From NCBI GenBank assembly GCA_008933995.1, contig WARS01000014.1:6619192-6683191 (forward strand): DNA of 64,000 nt, written 5' to 3'. Source of the DNA: Datnioides undecimradiatus. Lineage: Eukaryota > Chordata > Actinopteri > Lobotiformes > Datnioididae. The position numbers were made by a program, and so were the translations under genes. The notes below the pieces were generated by a model. It saw nothing but the letters and a program-made list of their open reading frames with translations. It was not told where the DNA came from and did no database searches. Of this stretch, positions 53,065 to 64,000 are shown in pieces (position 1 is the stretch's first letter; every line of letters begins with the position of its first letter).

Positions 53065-53777
53065 TTATTGTGTGTGAATGAATCCAGGAATAGTAAACAA
53101 ACTGTAGTGTACTCGCCTCCCAAGGACTTGAGGAAGTGGATTTAGAGTATTTTCTCAGAGGAGCTGTTTCTCACCAGAAATGCTCCTCAACGGCCAAATT
53201 AATTTTGTAGACCGGGCTGTCTTCTTCTTTTGAGGCCACTAAGCTGCTTACAGTATTTTATCTGGCCAGTTTTACAGTGTGGACGCGCTGTAGGACGGCT
53301 ATAGCGTGCCACCCCGTGTGCGAAGCTGCTACCTTCGCATGAAGATAAGCTGTTTTTCCTTTTGCACTAATGGATCGAGACAAAATCACGATCTGAAATC
53401 TTACGGGACTTCAGTGGCTGTGGCGACTGTACAGTTTGACGCCGTGTTTCAGCTTTAAAAGCTCCTCTGTACCGATTAGCTTAGCGTGTGCAGATAATAA
53501 TCAATAGCAAGTTGTACACGCCAGATGCAATGAGTTACTGGCATGGTTTTTTTTGTCGCGTGTAACATTTGCGTGTGCTGTAATAACAGTAATTATGGTT
53601 TCATTGCATGTGCAGGTGTCAGTGAGCTAGCTTATGTAATAGCAGGTGCCGGAGACTGGAACACCTGAACGCAGCCAACAACCTGAAGATTACTGCCTCA
53701 TGCTTTTGTTAGCTCGATCCTGTCAGCATAGTAAAGTTGCTACAGTCTACTAGCTACAGTAGCTCCCCCCTTTAGCT

Positions 53778-53970
53778 CTGGTGAACCAGTCATTGCTGTG
53801 TGATGAAAAAGACATCACTGCCCAGGTGGGAATGTCTCACCAGACACACGGTTAGAAAACTCTGTGAAATAAGAGTTTTATCAGGTGAAGGGGGTTAATC
53901 AGCGTTGTGTGAACTCACTGGACTGGAGTGTAACAGATACTTAGTTATTTGTATAAACACTACAGCTTAA
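53778..53970 (+). repeat. Dispersed repeat, family B copy 2
   Basis: Partner of 16037-16232. Shares tgaacca, the caccagacac block and the ggagtgtaaca block in order; clearly diverged. Confidence 0.6.
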
Positions 53971-54937
53971 ACTTGACACTGGTCAAAATATTTGGATGAA
54001 TATTAGATGCCCCAACAGCAGATTAAACAAAAAGTGTCCTCTGTAAAACCAGAATACTTATAAAGTCATTGTGCCCTGGAGTCCTTATCAGCTTCAGCTT
54101 GGGTCTGCTGCTGCACTGTGTCCACCAGCTCGTCTCTCACTGTGTCTTCCTGCTGCTTGCCGCTGAGCAGGTAGCTTACAGTGGGGTTTTTAGGACCTGT
54201 GTGCGGTAAACAGCTCCCTGCTGCAGTTGAATACGACACTACGAGAGCGGTGAGAGCGAGCCGGGGCAGTAAAGTTGCAGCCGGGCTGAGAGTTGCTGTA
54301 AAGCTGCTTCAGGTGATAATTCACTGCCGGGTTCATTTCACAAGCCCTTTCACACTGTCACATTGTATTCACTGATCATCTGATACATTATTATAAAGAA
54401 TATTAATTATCGCCACTTAAATAGTGAAACCCTCATTTTAAGCATCCCAACTTCTTGTGAGAACTGTGTGTGCACATGGTGACACATGGAGGGTGGCCTT
54501 ATCATTCTTATTAATATATGGAGTTCGACTATTAGAGTGTTGAGTTAACTGACCTTCATAACAGACAGGTGCTTTGACACCTGAACGTGGGAACATGTTG
54601 GAAATCCAATGCCACATAATGCAAGATGTCATCACCTCTATCAGCAGGATACTGTGTCTTTTCTTCCTCTACAGTCATGATCTTTAATCTCTACAAACGT
54701 GCCAGCGCTCGTCTGCTCCACCGTCTTTACTAACCCACAATGTAGACATCTGTGTCTGTGGAGCATCAAGGAGACAGCCAATTAGAAGTCAGACAAGATG
54801 TGATATGTTGGCTGCCAACGTGAAACCGGTTTAATCAGGAGTCATTCAATTAGAGCTGACGAGCTCTTCCCTCGTTAGCGCCGCTGGAGCTGTGAACCGC
54901 AGAGTAGAAAACCCCCGGTTTCAACAATCACTTCTGT

Positions 54938-55190
54938 CAGTGGCTGGTGCCGTCAACTCACAGCAAGGAGGTTCTGGGTTCAGACCCGGGTGCCTTCTTC
55001 TGTGGAGTTTGTCTTAGACCTGCAGGTTTGGTTCAGTGGAGACTCTGAACTGCCTGTAGGTTTGATTGAGAGCTTGGACGATCTCTGTCAAGCGCGTACC
55101 CCGCCTCTCGTCCCAGTGGCAGCTGGGATTTGCTTCAGCGCCACCACCACCCCTCAAGGATAAGCAGGTATAAGCTAATGGATGATGGAC
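54938..55190 (+). repeat. Abundant teleost SINE-like repeat
   Basis: Reads ctcacagcaaggaggttctg, then a tRNA B-box-like GGTTCAGACCC, tctgtggagtttg, taccccgcctctcg, cagctggga, cctcaaggataagcaggta and a gatggatg-like tail. This is the order I recall for a very common fish interspersed repeat. Somewhat decayed and internally shortened. Confidence 0.7.
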
Positions 55191-57307
55191 TTTTAAACAT
55201 GTGGCACAGAATGAGAGGCAATCTATTAAAATTTCCACTCAGCACGATGAGGGAGAGCGAGGGAATTAATTTTCTGATTGGGTTTCTTTTAATGAAGTTG
55301 GACGTCTGTAATCAACTCTTTGGTGGCGGCTGAGAGAAACCTGTGGTTCGGAAAATGGGGGAAAATGTATTTTCAGTGAAATGCCTTTTGTGTTGTATTG
55401 TAGTGCTCCGGGCTTTTGTACTTATGGCATCACAGGAAGGTCAAAATTATGCTTTGTTGTCTCCAGATCAGGGGTCTCAATCTACTAGCCTGCAAGGCAG
55501 GTTCATAAGGTCTCCCACATGTTTTGAATGAATTTCAAAGTTACATTTATCGTTTTTCCTTTTTTTAAATCTTGTTTTTCCATTTTCTGAGTTTTGAAGG
55601 TAGGCTGCAAAATTGGGGAATATTGAACAGTAGAGTGGTAACCAAACATACCCTGATTTCATTGGACTGGAAGAACTCATGACCACAGAGTTTGTGGCAA
55701 TGGCCAAGTCTGGTTTACTGTGAAGCTGAAATGACCCCAGCTGGCTCTGCTCTTTCTTTCTTTCCTTCTTTGAGTAATTCTAATACTTTTGGTTTGTGGT
55801 CATTGATTAGCTTCAGTTTACATTTCATTTATTTGAAGAGCCTTGAGCTAGTGTCATTGTCAAGGAAATCATCTGTTGAAATAGGAAATAGGATATATTA
55901 CCCACTGCGTAACCCATAAAGGTCTTTAACCCTTAATATGTGATGTTATGTTGTTATAATGGTACATTTTTCACACTCTCACTACAGAAACGATTCAGCC
56001 TTAACAAGCAGCTTTTGTTTTTCACGTAAGTTTTTCTTTTAACAGCAAATCGGTGCAAACTACGTAATGTTTGATTCCTGCCAGGGCTGTCTGTCATGTC
56101 CTCTTGGCCCTCACACACTTGTCTTATAAAAAGAGACAAACTATCTGAGTATGTCACTGTATCACGAAACAAAACTTTATGCCTACTGCACAAAAATGTA
56201 AACCTGAGGCTACATCAGCAAAAAAACCAAAACAAAAAAACCCAGTTGCTGGTTTACAGTATCATCAGTTTTGGACCTGGGCAGGAGGCAGGGTTTGGCA
56301 GGTAAACGCTGATATAAAATGTCAAACTGTCAAAACAGTGTTAAACACTGGAAGTGTGAAACCTGTAAAATGAGCACATTTTCTTGTCATAATGAGAAAC
56401 TGAACAGAGCTCTTTGTATCTGCCTTGATAATCACAGTTAGCTTGTGTTTCATAGATTATCATTAGCTGATGAGGCCAGGTTGAGTGAGCCTTTGTAAAA
56501 ACGAAGAGAGAAAATGAGATAATTGCACTTTTCCCGAGCCAGACTTGCTGCAAAACCCGTTCACATGCAGGATCGGCCTCTAACTGCCTGTAAAACAACA
56601 GTAATATTCATTTCGTTGTTACGCTCCCAAAGATCTGAAATTACAATCCAGACTCCAGCATTCCATTTAAATACATATCCATTTCAAATCACCAGACGCT
56701 CTTATTCAAAAACCCAAAGCTTTTTTTTTTTTTCCCACAGATCGTCTGTAAGAATATACGCTGGGAATGGATAATGAGCTTTTTACAACTTTAAAACTCC
56801 GTCAGCGTGTTGGGACCACTCAGCCGGGCTGCTCACACAGGGGGAAACTTTAACATTGGCCGTCTTGATCTCAGCGCCAGTCCACATGTACAAGTCAATA
56901 ACGGCAGCGCGCGTGAGGCTCCAGCGCTCATGCTACATTAGCTGTGTTTCTATCCAGCTGTCTAAACACACTTTTGAAACGTCACAGAGGATAAATCCAG
57001 CGTGTTTCAGCTGAGCTGCTGAGTGGACGTGGGGATGCACTTATTGAGCACTTAAGGCAATTTTAGCGATACCTTAAAGTCAACGTGATCTTCATCTATA
57101 GCTGCGTGTACTCCTGGTTTCAAATGGTTCATTGCTGCAATATGTGTGTGTGTGTGTCCGTACAGTTTAGTCTCTGTGTACATGTGTGTTTTGTGTTTGG
57201 TGTGTGTGATGCTAACCCATATCTCTGAGAGCCTATTTGACTGCATGGTTACCTATGGCAATTAAACCTATAAATCTAAGCTGTCAGTGTGTTTGGCTCT
57301 ACACCAA

Positions 57308-57386
<79 letters not shown>

Positions 57387-58395
57387 TACACACCTAATAT
57401 GTCTCAGGGCCTGCAAATAGGCTTTCTACCTTCTGACTCATTTAGGGAAATAATTAAATGGGATTTACGTCTTCCACATAATGCACACTTAAAATTCGAC
57501 TTGAAACCAGGACTCCGTGTCTCTCCCCGTTGTTCTTCTTCTCATGTCTCTCACACACTCTGAAGTCAGTCGAGCTCATTTCCACTGTCTCTCTTACTCT
57601 CTCAAGACACTCTGCCACCTTCTTCCCTCTTGAATTCTAATGCGTGGCTATATTCAATGAATTAATCATGCATGGTGAAGTAGGCTAATAGTTGTTATGA
57701 TGTCGAAATAAGTGTCCATTAGCACTAATAAGAAGACTAGCTTGGCTCTTCTAATGTAATACATCAAGGCCACTCAAAGGCTAAGGTCTTATTTATAAAA
57801 AAAATCATGTTCTGTGCAAAATTGAAGAGATCTTATTCATTAAGAAAACTCAGTCTCACTGGAAGAGTTCATCTTAGGGTGTTTTTGAATAAGAATACTT
57901 CTTCTAACTTCTTGTGCAGGATGAAAACAAGGTTTTATGTTTCCTTGCAGTATTTGAAACGTGACGCAACTGGCGAAACTCGCATAAAATAAATAAGAGC
58001 ACGAGAACGGCGGGTGCACTGGTTTAAACAGATTTTAATCCATATTTTAGAGACATTAAATATTTAAAAACAATGGAACTGCATCACAACTTCTGATCAT
58101 CACATAGAACAACTTCATTATAAAAAGAACAATATAAAAGGCCAAAAGATAGCACTGATAGAAACAGAAAAACAGCTGAAGTTGTGCAACACATTTAAAA
58201 ATACAATGCAATCCATGGTGGACAGATGTGTTCTCAGATGTTGTTTCAGTGGAAATCTTTACAATGCTGCGTTTAGCCAGTGATCGGAACCGCAGTCAGA
58301 GATCAGTCAGGCTGAATCAGAGGCACCGCGTTGCTGCCCGTCTCAAAACCACCTGGCATGAAATATGCTCATTTACCCCTTTGGGATGGCCACCA
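55191..58395. other. Stretch without recognised genes
   Basis: Contains the 70-bp CA repeat (57310-57379) and a T-run near 56722. Open frames are short and unsupported. Confidence 0.5.
57310..57379. repeat. (CA)n microsatellite, about 70 bp
   Basis: Longest uninterrupted dinucleotide run in the window. Confidence 0.95.
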
Positions 58396-58541
58396 CTTTA
58401 AAGGTGCAGCGTAGCATTTTAGCATCACTGCATGGAATTGAGTGATTTAGGGTGTCTTTGTTTCGAGAAAAGCAGGCCCTAATGACCGCTGATGGCGGGG
58501 AAGTGCTTGGTGTAAAAACGCTACATTTTGCACCTTTAAAG
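58396..58541. repeat. Small element with terminal inverted repeats (146 bp)
   Basis: Starts ctttaaaggtgcagcgtag and ends with the near reverse complement (tttgcacctttaaag), with about 25-base imperfect termini. No coding. Size and form fit a non-autonomous DNA transposon (MITE). No clear target-site duplication seen. Confidence 0.65.
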
Positions 58542-59051
58542 GCAACGTTCAGAGTTGTGGCGTTAACTGACCTGGTCCTACACTGCGTCACCGCTGACAC
58601 CATGCAGCCGACAACGTCTCCACTGCAGGGAACAGAACGACTGAAAACATGAAAGTGCTCAGAGTCGACACAGTTTTTGAACTTCCTGTTTTTTGGGTTG
58701 TTTTCAAGGGGGGCATTTTGAATCCCTCCTTGTGTCCCAGGATGGATACAATAATCACTACTGCAAAAAAAAACACCCCAAAACCTGTCCAAGACTTTGA
58801 GAGAGGTTAACATGGTCTCAAAGGGAATATCACTGGTTCACTGGTTAAACTGGTTTCTTCCTGTTTGCAGTAAAATTGATAGGAAACAGGCAGTCTAACG
58901 GTTAGTTGACAAAGAAGCTCTTTGATTAACTTACTTAAGTTTTCCTTTATTTATTATTACATTTGACTTCTGTATTTATGTTTGCTATGTACATTGACCT
59001 ATTAAAATACTTTTATATGAACTACAACAAAAAAGTGCTTATTGAAGAAAT

Positions 59052-59465
59052 TGCACAACATTTTGGGAAATGTGCTTATTTGCTGTCTGAGAGTTAGTAA
59101 TAATTTAGCATCTTTCTCATGTGTGTTGAGCATGAACGTGGAACCTTGCTAATTAGCCTAGCTTAGCATAAAGACTGGAAGCGCAAGAAAAAAAGCTTAT
59201 ACTTGTACTTGTGATACGCGTTTGGATTAAACAAAAGACATTTTCTAAGTGAGCTTTAGCGGTGCTGTGCAGATTTATCTGTTTCCCCCTGCTTCCAGTC
59301 TTTATGCTAAGCTAAGCTAATCGCCTCCAATTAGAGCTCGTCAGCTCTAATTGAATGACTCCATACTCCTACCGTCTCCATGCAGAGACAGTAGTATGGA
59401 TTTTTTGGTCTAACTCTCAGAAACAAAGCGTGTAGCAGTGTTTCCCCAAATGTCAAACCTCTCTG
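59052..59465. mobile_element. Family A non-autonomous element with internal 30-bp inverted repeat
   Basis: Termini are imperfectly inverted (acattttgggaaa against tttccccaaatgt). Inside, 59153-59182 and 59291-59320 are reverse complements with one mismatch in 30. A perfect 11-bp hairpin follows (59328-59353). No open frame of note. Confidence 0.65.
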
Positions 59466-60786
59466 ACAAGCTTATTGTACCGTGCAATAAATAAACACAG
59501 ACATACAGAGGATTGGTTTCCGAGCTTCTTTGCCAAAGTGGTATATTTTGTTACAGCTGAAGATATGATTCCTACCACAATATTAGCAGATTTAACTAAA
59601 GAATAGCTTGAAAGAGACTTACGATGCTATGCACTTAGAAATTCAGTTAGATAAAACATGATGTCAGCTGCGTGGTAGTGAAAGCCTATCAATGTTTCCC
59701 TCCAGTGACCTCAACAAAGAATCAATGGATAAATAGAGACTAGTTTCAAATACTTGTTTCTAAAACTGTTGCATGACTCTGACAGTACAACTGAGGACAG
59801 TCAAATGGAAAAGAAACCCAAGAGATAAAGCAGCTTTCTGGTAGATTACAGGAATTTGAGAAGAAGAAGAAGAAAACCCTTTATTGTCCTTATAAATACC
59901 GCTAGTTGGTTTACTGGATGAGGCAGTTTTGGCAGTTTTCTAAGCAATCAAAGTGTATCTGTGATTTTCTAAAATGCAAACAAATATTAGCGACACTCGT
60001 CACTTCTGGAGAGATTATCAATGTATTATCGGCTTGTAACCATCTGTTGTCAAAAAAATAAATCAGTCTGCTGAGCTCTCTGTTGTAATCACCGCAGCGG
60101 CGACGCTCTCTCTGTCACTGCTGCTTTTGATAAACAAGTTGACAACTGTGATAATGTAACAGGAGCTAATGAGATATTTAATAAGATGTCAGCAGAATAA
60201 AAGGCCATGCTGAGGCAGTCTGTCTCCGAAACGTTTCAGAATATACCCACGTATTGACATTGCATATAGTCAAAATGAACTGTTGCATGAATTCAACATT
60301 TACCATAACCATCATGTGACATGTAGCATAGTGGGATGAAACCGATGCTTCCCGTGATGTCACCAATGCAATGGGTTTTTTTGACATTTTACAGCATATT
60401 ATTGTATAAGTATATTGTACCGCTGCATATAATCAAAATAAGGAGCATTGTGTGAAATTAACAATAACCATATAGTAACATCACTGTTATCACCATAAAA
60501 CAAAACAACATCGAACATCATTGAATTGGACTGAGCAACACTGTGGATCAACTACTGACTTGGAATGACTGAGGTCCAACAGAAACAGTTTGTGGGTTTT
60601 GTACGTTTGGCTGCTTGTAGAAGTTCGTTGGCTCATTGGGACAATTTGGCTTCACGACCTCAAACAATATTAAAGAAAAAAACAACTTTAAGAGGCATTT
60701 TTGTTAAACCACAGGGAATAAAGTTTATCTGAAATGTTCACTGGTAAACATTTCCAGGCTTTCAGATGAAGAACCATGACTCCATT

Positions 60787-61473
60787 TTAAAGGAACAGTT
60801 TGACATTTTGGGAAATATGTGTCTGAGCAGCCACGTTTGGTGACGCTGGTGTTGTTTTCAACTTGTGAGTCTGTGCGTGTGTCGTCATGGCAAAGTGTGG
60901 TCCTGGAGAAGCTACTGAAGCTGCAACATCGAGTACTTCAACAGGTGTTTAAATGTCTGTGGACAGCTTTCGTCAGAGCGACAACTGTGTCGATGCATTT
61001 ACAGAAAGTTGGGATCAAGATGAAGTGTATGTTAGCTGTCAGAGGGACGCAGAGTGCTTGTTTCCTTCTGACATGAGGTTTTGCATCTCTGGAAAAGGTG
61101 CATTGCCTGGCTATAGTTGAGAAGCTCTGGCGTAACTAATCACATGACATTTGATGATGTGATATCATGTCTCACGACAGCTAACGTAGCCGCTAACATC
61201 AACAGCACTTTTTGACTGAGCGTAACCTTTATGTGTTGCGTTAACCTCAGTGTACTGATGCAATATTATACACGCAAAAACAAAAATGTGAATTGATCCG
61301 AGTTTGTCTTGAAGACTGCGCTAACTGCTTCCACCTGGTTCCATTCTTTATGCTAAGCTAGGCTAAATCACCATAGCTACATTCATACAAACACTAGGTG
61401 GATATCAATCTCCTCACGCGCAGTACGAAGGTGAATCGGTGTATTTCCTAAAATGCCAAACTTTTCCGTTTAA
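60787..61473. mobile_element. Family A non-autonomous element, longer copy
   Basis: Starts ttaaaggaacagtttgacat and ends in its approximate reverse complement (atgccaaacttttccgttta), so the termini are inverted. Contains ctttatgctaagctaggct near 61346, as in the other copies. No transposase reading; the 85-aa frame inside is not family-like. Confidence 0.65.
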
Positions 61474-62291
61474 TGACCTGATGTTGTTGAACGTGATCAC
61501 CTCCATCGGGCCTGTTAGCGTTATTGTTGTGCATTTGAAGCGGCTCTGTATTTTCAGGTGAACATTCGCACAGTAAATGACTATGTGACAGGAAACACAT
61601 TGTCTGATTCTCTTTTTTTTTTTTTTTCTTTTTCAAAATGGGTACAAGTAGTTCTTGGTCTGAAGCTATCATTTATTGCATGCGGTGGTTTAAATTTTTT
61701 TCAGGCATTTCAGACAAACCCATACTTGCTCAACTCATTAAGAAAAAAAAACATCAACTGATGCAAATTTGACACGTTAAATCACACATTTTTCTTAAAG
61801 CCAAACCCTGGTGTCGTCATAAACGCCAGTAAAAAGCTTGTGGAAACATTTGAGTTTACGAAAAACAATCTCATATTTATACCAATATGGTATGGAAAAT
61901 CATTTAGATTAATTCTTTGTTCTTAAATAAATAGAGCAATTCCCACTGGACACAAATAGAGGCACTTGAGTTTCTTTTTTTTTTTTTTTTTTTTTAAGTC
62001 AAAGTGAAAATTACTTTTCACATCCGCATTGTCTTCCATACACATTCAGCGATGGTCAAATGATCCAAAACTTAAAAACTCATGCTTGATGTGCTGGATT
62101 TACAGAGACCATGAACAAAAAAAAGCCAGATCTTAAGTCTTAATAGCACACGTGGAAACAGAGGAGACGCCGCGTGGACACAACAGGGTCTCCTTCTGCT
62201 GTTATGTGCCACAAAGGGTTAAACATCTGGTTATGTTTGGTGCTGTGTAAATGCAGCCATAGCCTGTGCATGGACATACGCAGTCAGTCAG

Positions 62292-62331
<40 letters not shown>

Positions 62332-64000
62332 CCACACGCACACACACACACATAGATACCCTATTTTCTTGTTTCACTTCCTCATTCATTCACATTGAAT
62401 CATTCACAAGACACTAGAAAAACCAAAACAAACACTGTTTTCAGGAGTCACAGTCTGTACATTATGGTACACAAACATCATTATTGTCCAGTCAGCTAAT
62501 GATTTAAATAGACTCGACAATCGGCTGTACACGTATACACACTGACAACACAACACGACAAAATGTGGGGGAAAGGACTACGAGATATCCAGCGGATGAT
62601 TTGATCTCATTAAGCGCCGTACAGAGTCGCTGCTGATGCACAGATTCCTTTGACATCAGGGCAGAAAAGCCACTCTGATGATTTTCACCCTGTTTACTTG
62701 ATCTGCACGTGGGTGGGGGCTTAATTTGAGCCAAATAATACTGAATCTTGTAGTTCCCCCCCCTCCGCGGTAAGTGTTTGACACCTTAGTGGGCGGGTCA
62801 CTATTGGAAATAGAACTGTGCGGAATCATTTCACTGCAAAGCCCATAACCAGTGAGAGAAGAACCTGACGAATGCTTTTACTCTATTTGTAGGAGCAGTG
62901 AATTGAGAGCTTGTTATGCTGAGCTGTTAACTCCCCGGACTGCACCTCAACCAGGCCTGATAATCCCCAGTCTGGCTTAACACATCTTAAAGTTACAGTT
63001 ATCTTGATTGGAGTGTGTCCAGAGGCTCCACATCTGAGCTCTTAGGATCAGTGGTTTGTCTAAATGGCAGCCCTGTCACGTGTGAGTGTCTTGGTGGCAT
63101 CTTCTCAAAATGACCCTATCAAATTGCTAATTCAAATCAAACTCCCCGGTGGACGTCTGCATCGTTTCACTTTAGCGCTGGAATGGCGGGGTCCGCCACT
63201 GTCAATGCAAGCTACAGGAAATGAAAGAGTGCGAAACCCTTTAATGGCCACAGCGGAATAAATGGCAGCCATAGACGGCATCAAATACTGCATTACAATT
63301 TCAGTTACTGAAGGAATACACAAGACAAACTGTAGCATCCAGCTTCTCACTGAATTACAAGCACAGGAGCAACTTCCATCAATCCAACTCTAGCGGTTGT
63401 AGCGGAGCCCCCTTTCTTTACCAGCACAGTCCTTATTTAATGGATTGGACCGGTACTCCACTTGGATCGATACCAGCCTGAGGCTTTAATTCTCGTCCCA
63501 ATCACAGACGCGTTTCTAGGCCACCGCTGGAGCAGATGAGGCTCTGTTGAGCTGCTTCTCCACTGTCAGTCTCCTTAATCACATCAGCCTCTCGCGCATC
63601 TTTCTGAAAATGATCTTGTCTAAGTAAAAATACTTTTTACATTTCCTCTCCGGTACTTAGTTCTATTCAGGGACACCGGGAGGTTTGTAACGTTTATTGT
63701 CCCTTCAGGATTTGATGCAACCTGCACTGATATACAGGTTGCAGTTGCTCTCAAAAGCAGCATCAACCACATTTTTAATATGCTAATTTGTTTTGTGAGA
63801 AACACAGTCGAAACTCCTGAACTTAGTTACTGTTCAGGCCTAATTGCAGGTGAATTTCAGCCCAATTAATCCACCCAGTCCATGCTGTTACATTACCGTG
63901 GGTGGTGTGGGGTCATTTGAAGGATCCCAGTGGGATCTGAAGCATCGTCCTGAGTCACCTCTCACTTGTTATCCCAGTTCTAGCTCCGAGGCCCATCTCT
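61474..64000. other. Right end without recognised genes
   Basis: Contains T-runs (61611-61627, 61975-61995) and a CA repeat (62294-62352). No exon recognised; it may be 3' UTR or intergenic DNA. Confidence 0.45.
62294..62352. repeat. (CA)n microsatellite, about 59 bp, interrupted
   Basis: CA run with one CTCCCACACG interruption near 62329-62340. Confidence 0.95.

Noticed and set aside
54938-55190. Possible tRNA gene, from the B-box-like GGTTCAGACCC
   Set aside because: No cloverleaf or A box at the right distance; the flanks match an abundant dispersed repeat instead.
58373-58813. Minus-strand open frame of 146 aa
   Set aside because: It covers the 146-bp inverted-repeat element and its flank, so it is a chance frame in repeat DNA.
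1-64000. An undescribed multi-gene system such as a defence island, viral insertion or toxin locus
   Set aside because: All supported coding exons belong to three vertebrate gene families; no reverse transcriptase, integrase, transposase, capsid or toxin-like reading was found on either strand.

Overview
The window looks like a piece of a ray-finned fish chromosome, probably a spiny-rayed teleost. The protein-coding genes have many short exons with GT-AG introns. There are long (CA)n/(TG)n microsatellites every few kb, and small inverted-repeat elements of a kind familiar from percomorph genomes lie between the exons. No bacterial, phage or CRISPR features are present. The species call is inference; the gene calls rest on exon-by-exon translation with matching splice phases.

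Three genes can be supported. (1) Minus strand, from the left edge to at least 12.7 kb: the 5' two-thirds or so of a gene of the CRACD/KIAA1211-KIAA1210 family. It has nine well-supported coding exons (732 codons up to the edge) and ends in very acidic, Glu-rich exons that run off the window. Up to three alternative 5' exons lie far upstream, at 16.5, 26.1 and 36.2 kb. If they are real, the gene covers more than half the window. (2) Minus strand, 37.9-40.0 kb: a complete six-exon scavenger mRNA decapping enzyme gene (dcps, 331 aa) with an intact HIT motif. (3) Plus strand, 41.0-48.9 kb: a complete iduronate 2-sulfatase gene (ids, 566 aa) in 13 coding exons, with the sulfatase Cys-Ala-Pro-Ser-Arg motif. 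dcps and ids are head to head with about 1 kb between start codons; a GC box and paired CCAAT boxes lie about 190 bp before the ids start.

Layout: 1-16.5 kb, exons and introns of the CRACD-family gene; 16.5-36.4 kb, its probable long 5' introns, with repeats and two candidate first exons; 36.4-37.9 kb, intergenic; 37.9-40.0 kb, dcps; 40.0-41.0 kb, shared promoter; 41.0-48.9 kb, ids; 48.9-64.0 kb, no recognisable coding exon but several dispersed repeats. The last stretch may hold the 3' end of a convergent minus-strand gene whose coding part lies outside the window.

The three genes do not form a pathway. dcps acts in cytoplasmic and nuclear mRNA turnover, ids in lysosomal breakdown of heparan and dermatan sulfate, and the CRACD family in actin capping-protein regulation. 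I found no evidence of a new defence, toxin or mobile gene system. The most interesting points are the phase-matched alternative first exons, the more finely split ids gene, and repeat structures including a near-perfect 30-bp inverted repeat and a 29-bp exact inverted match 4.5 kb apart.
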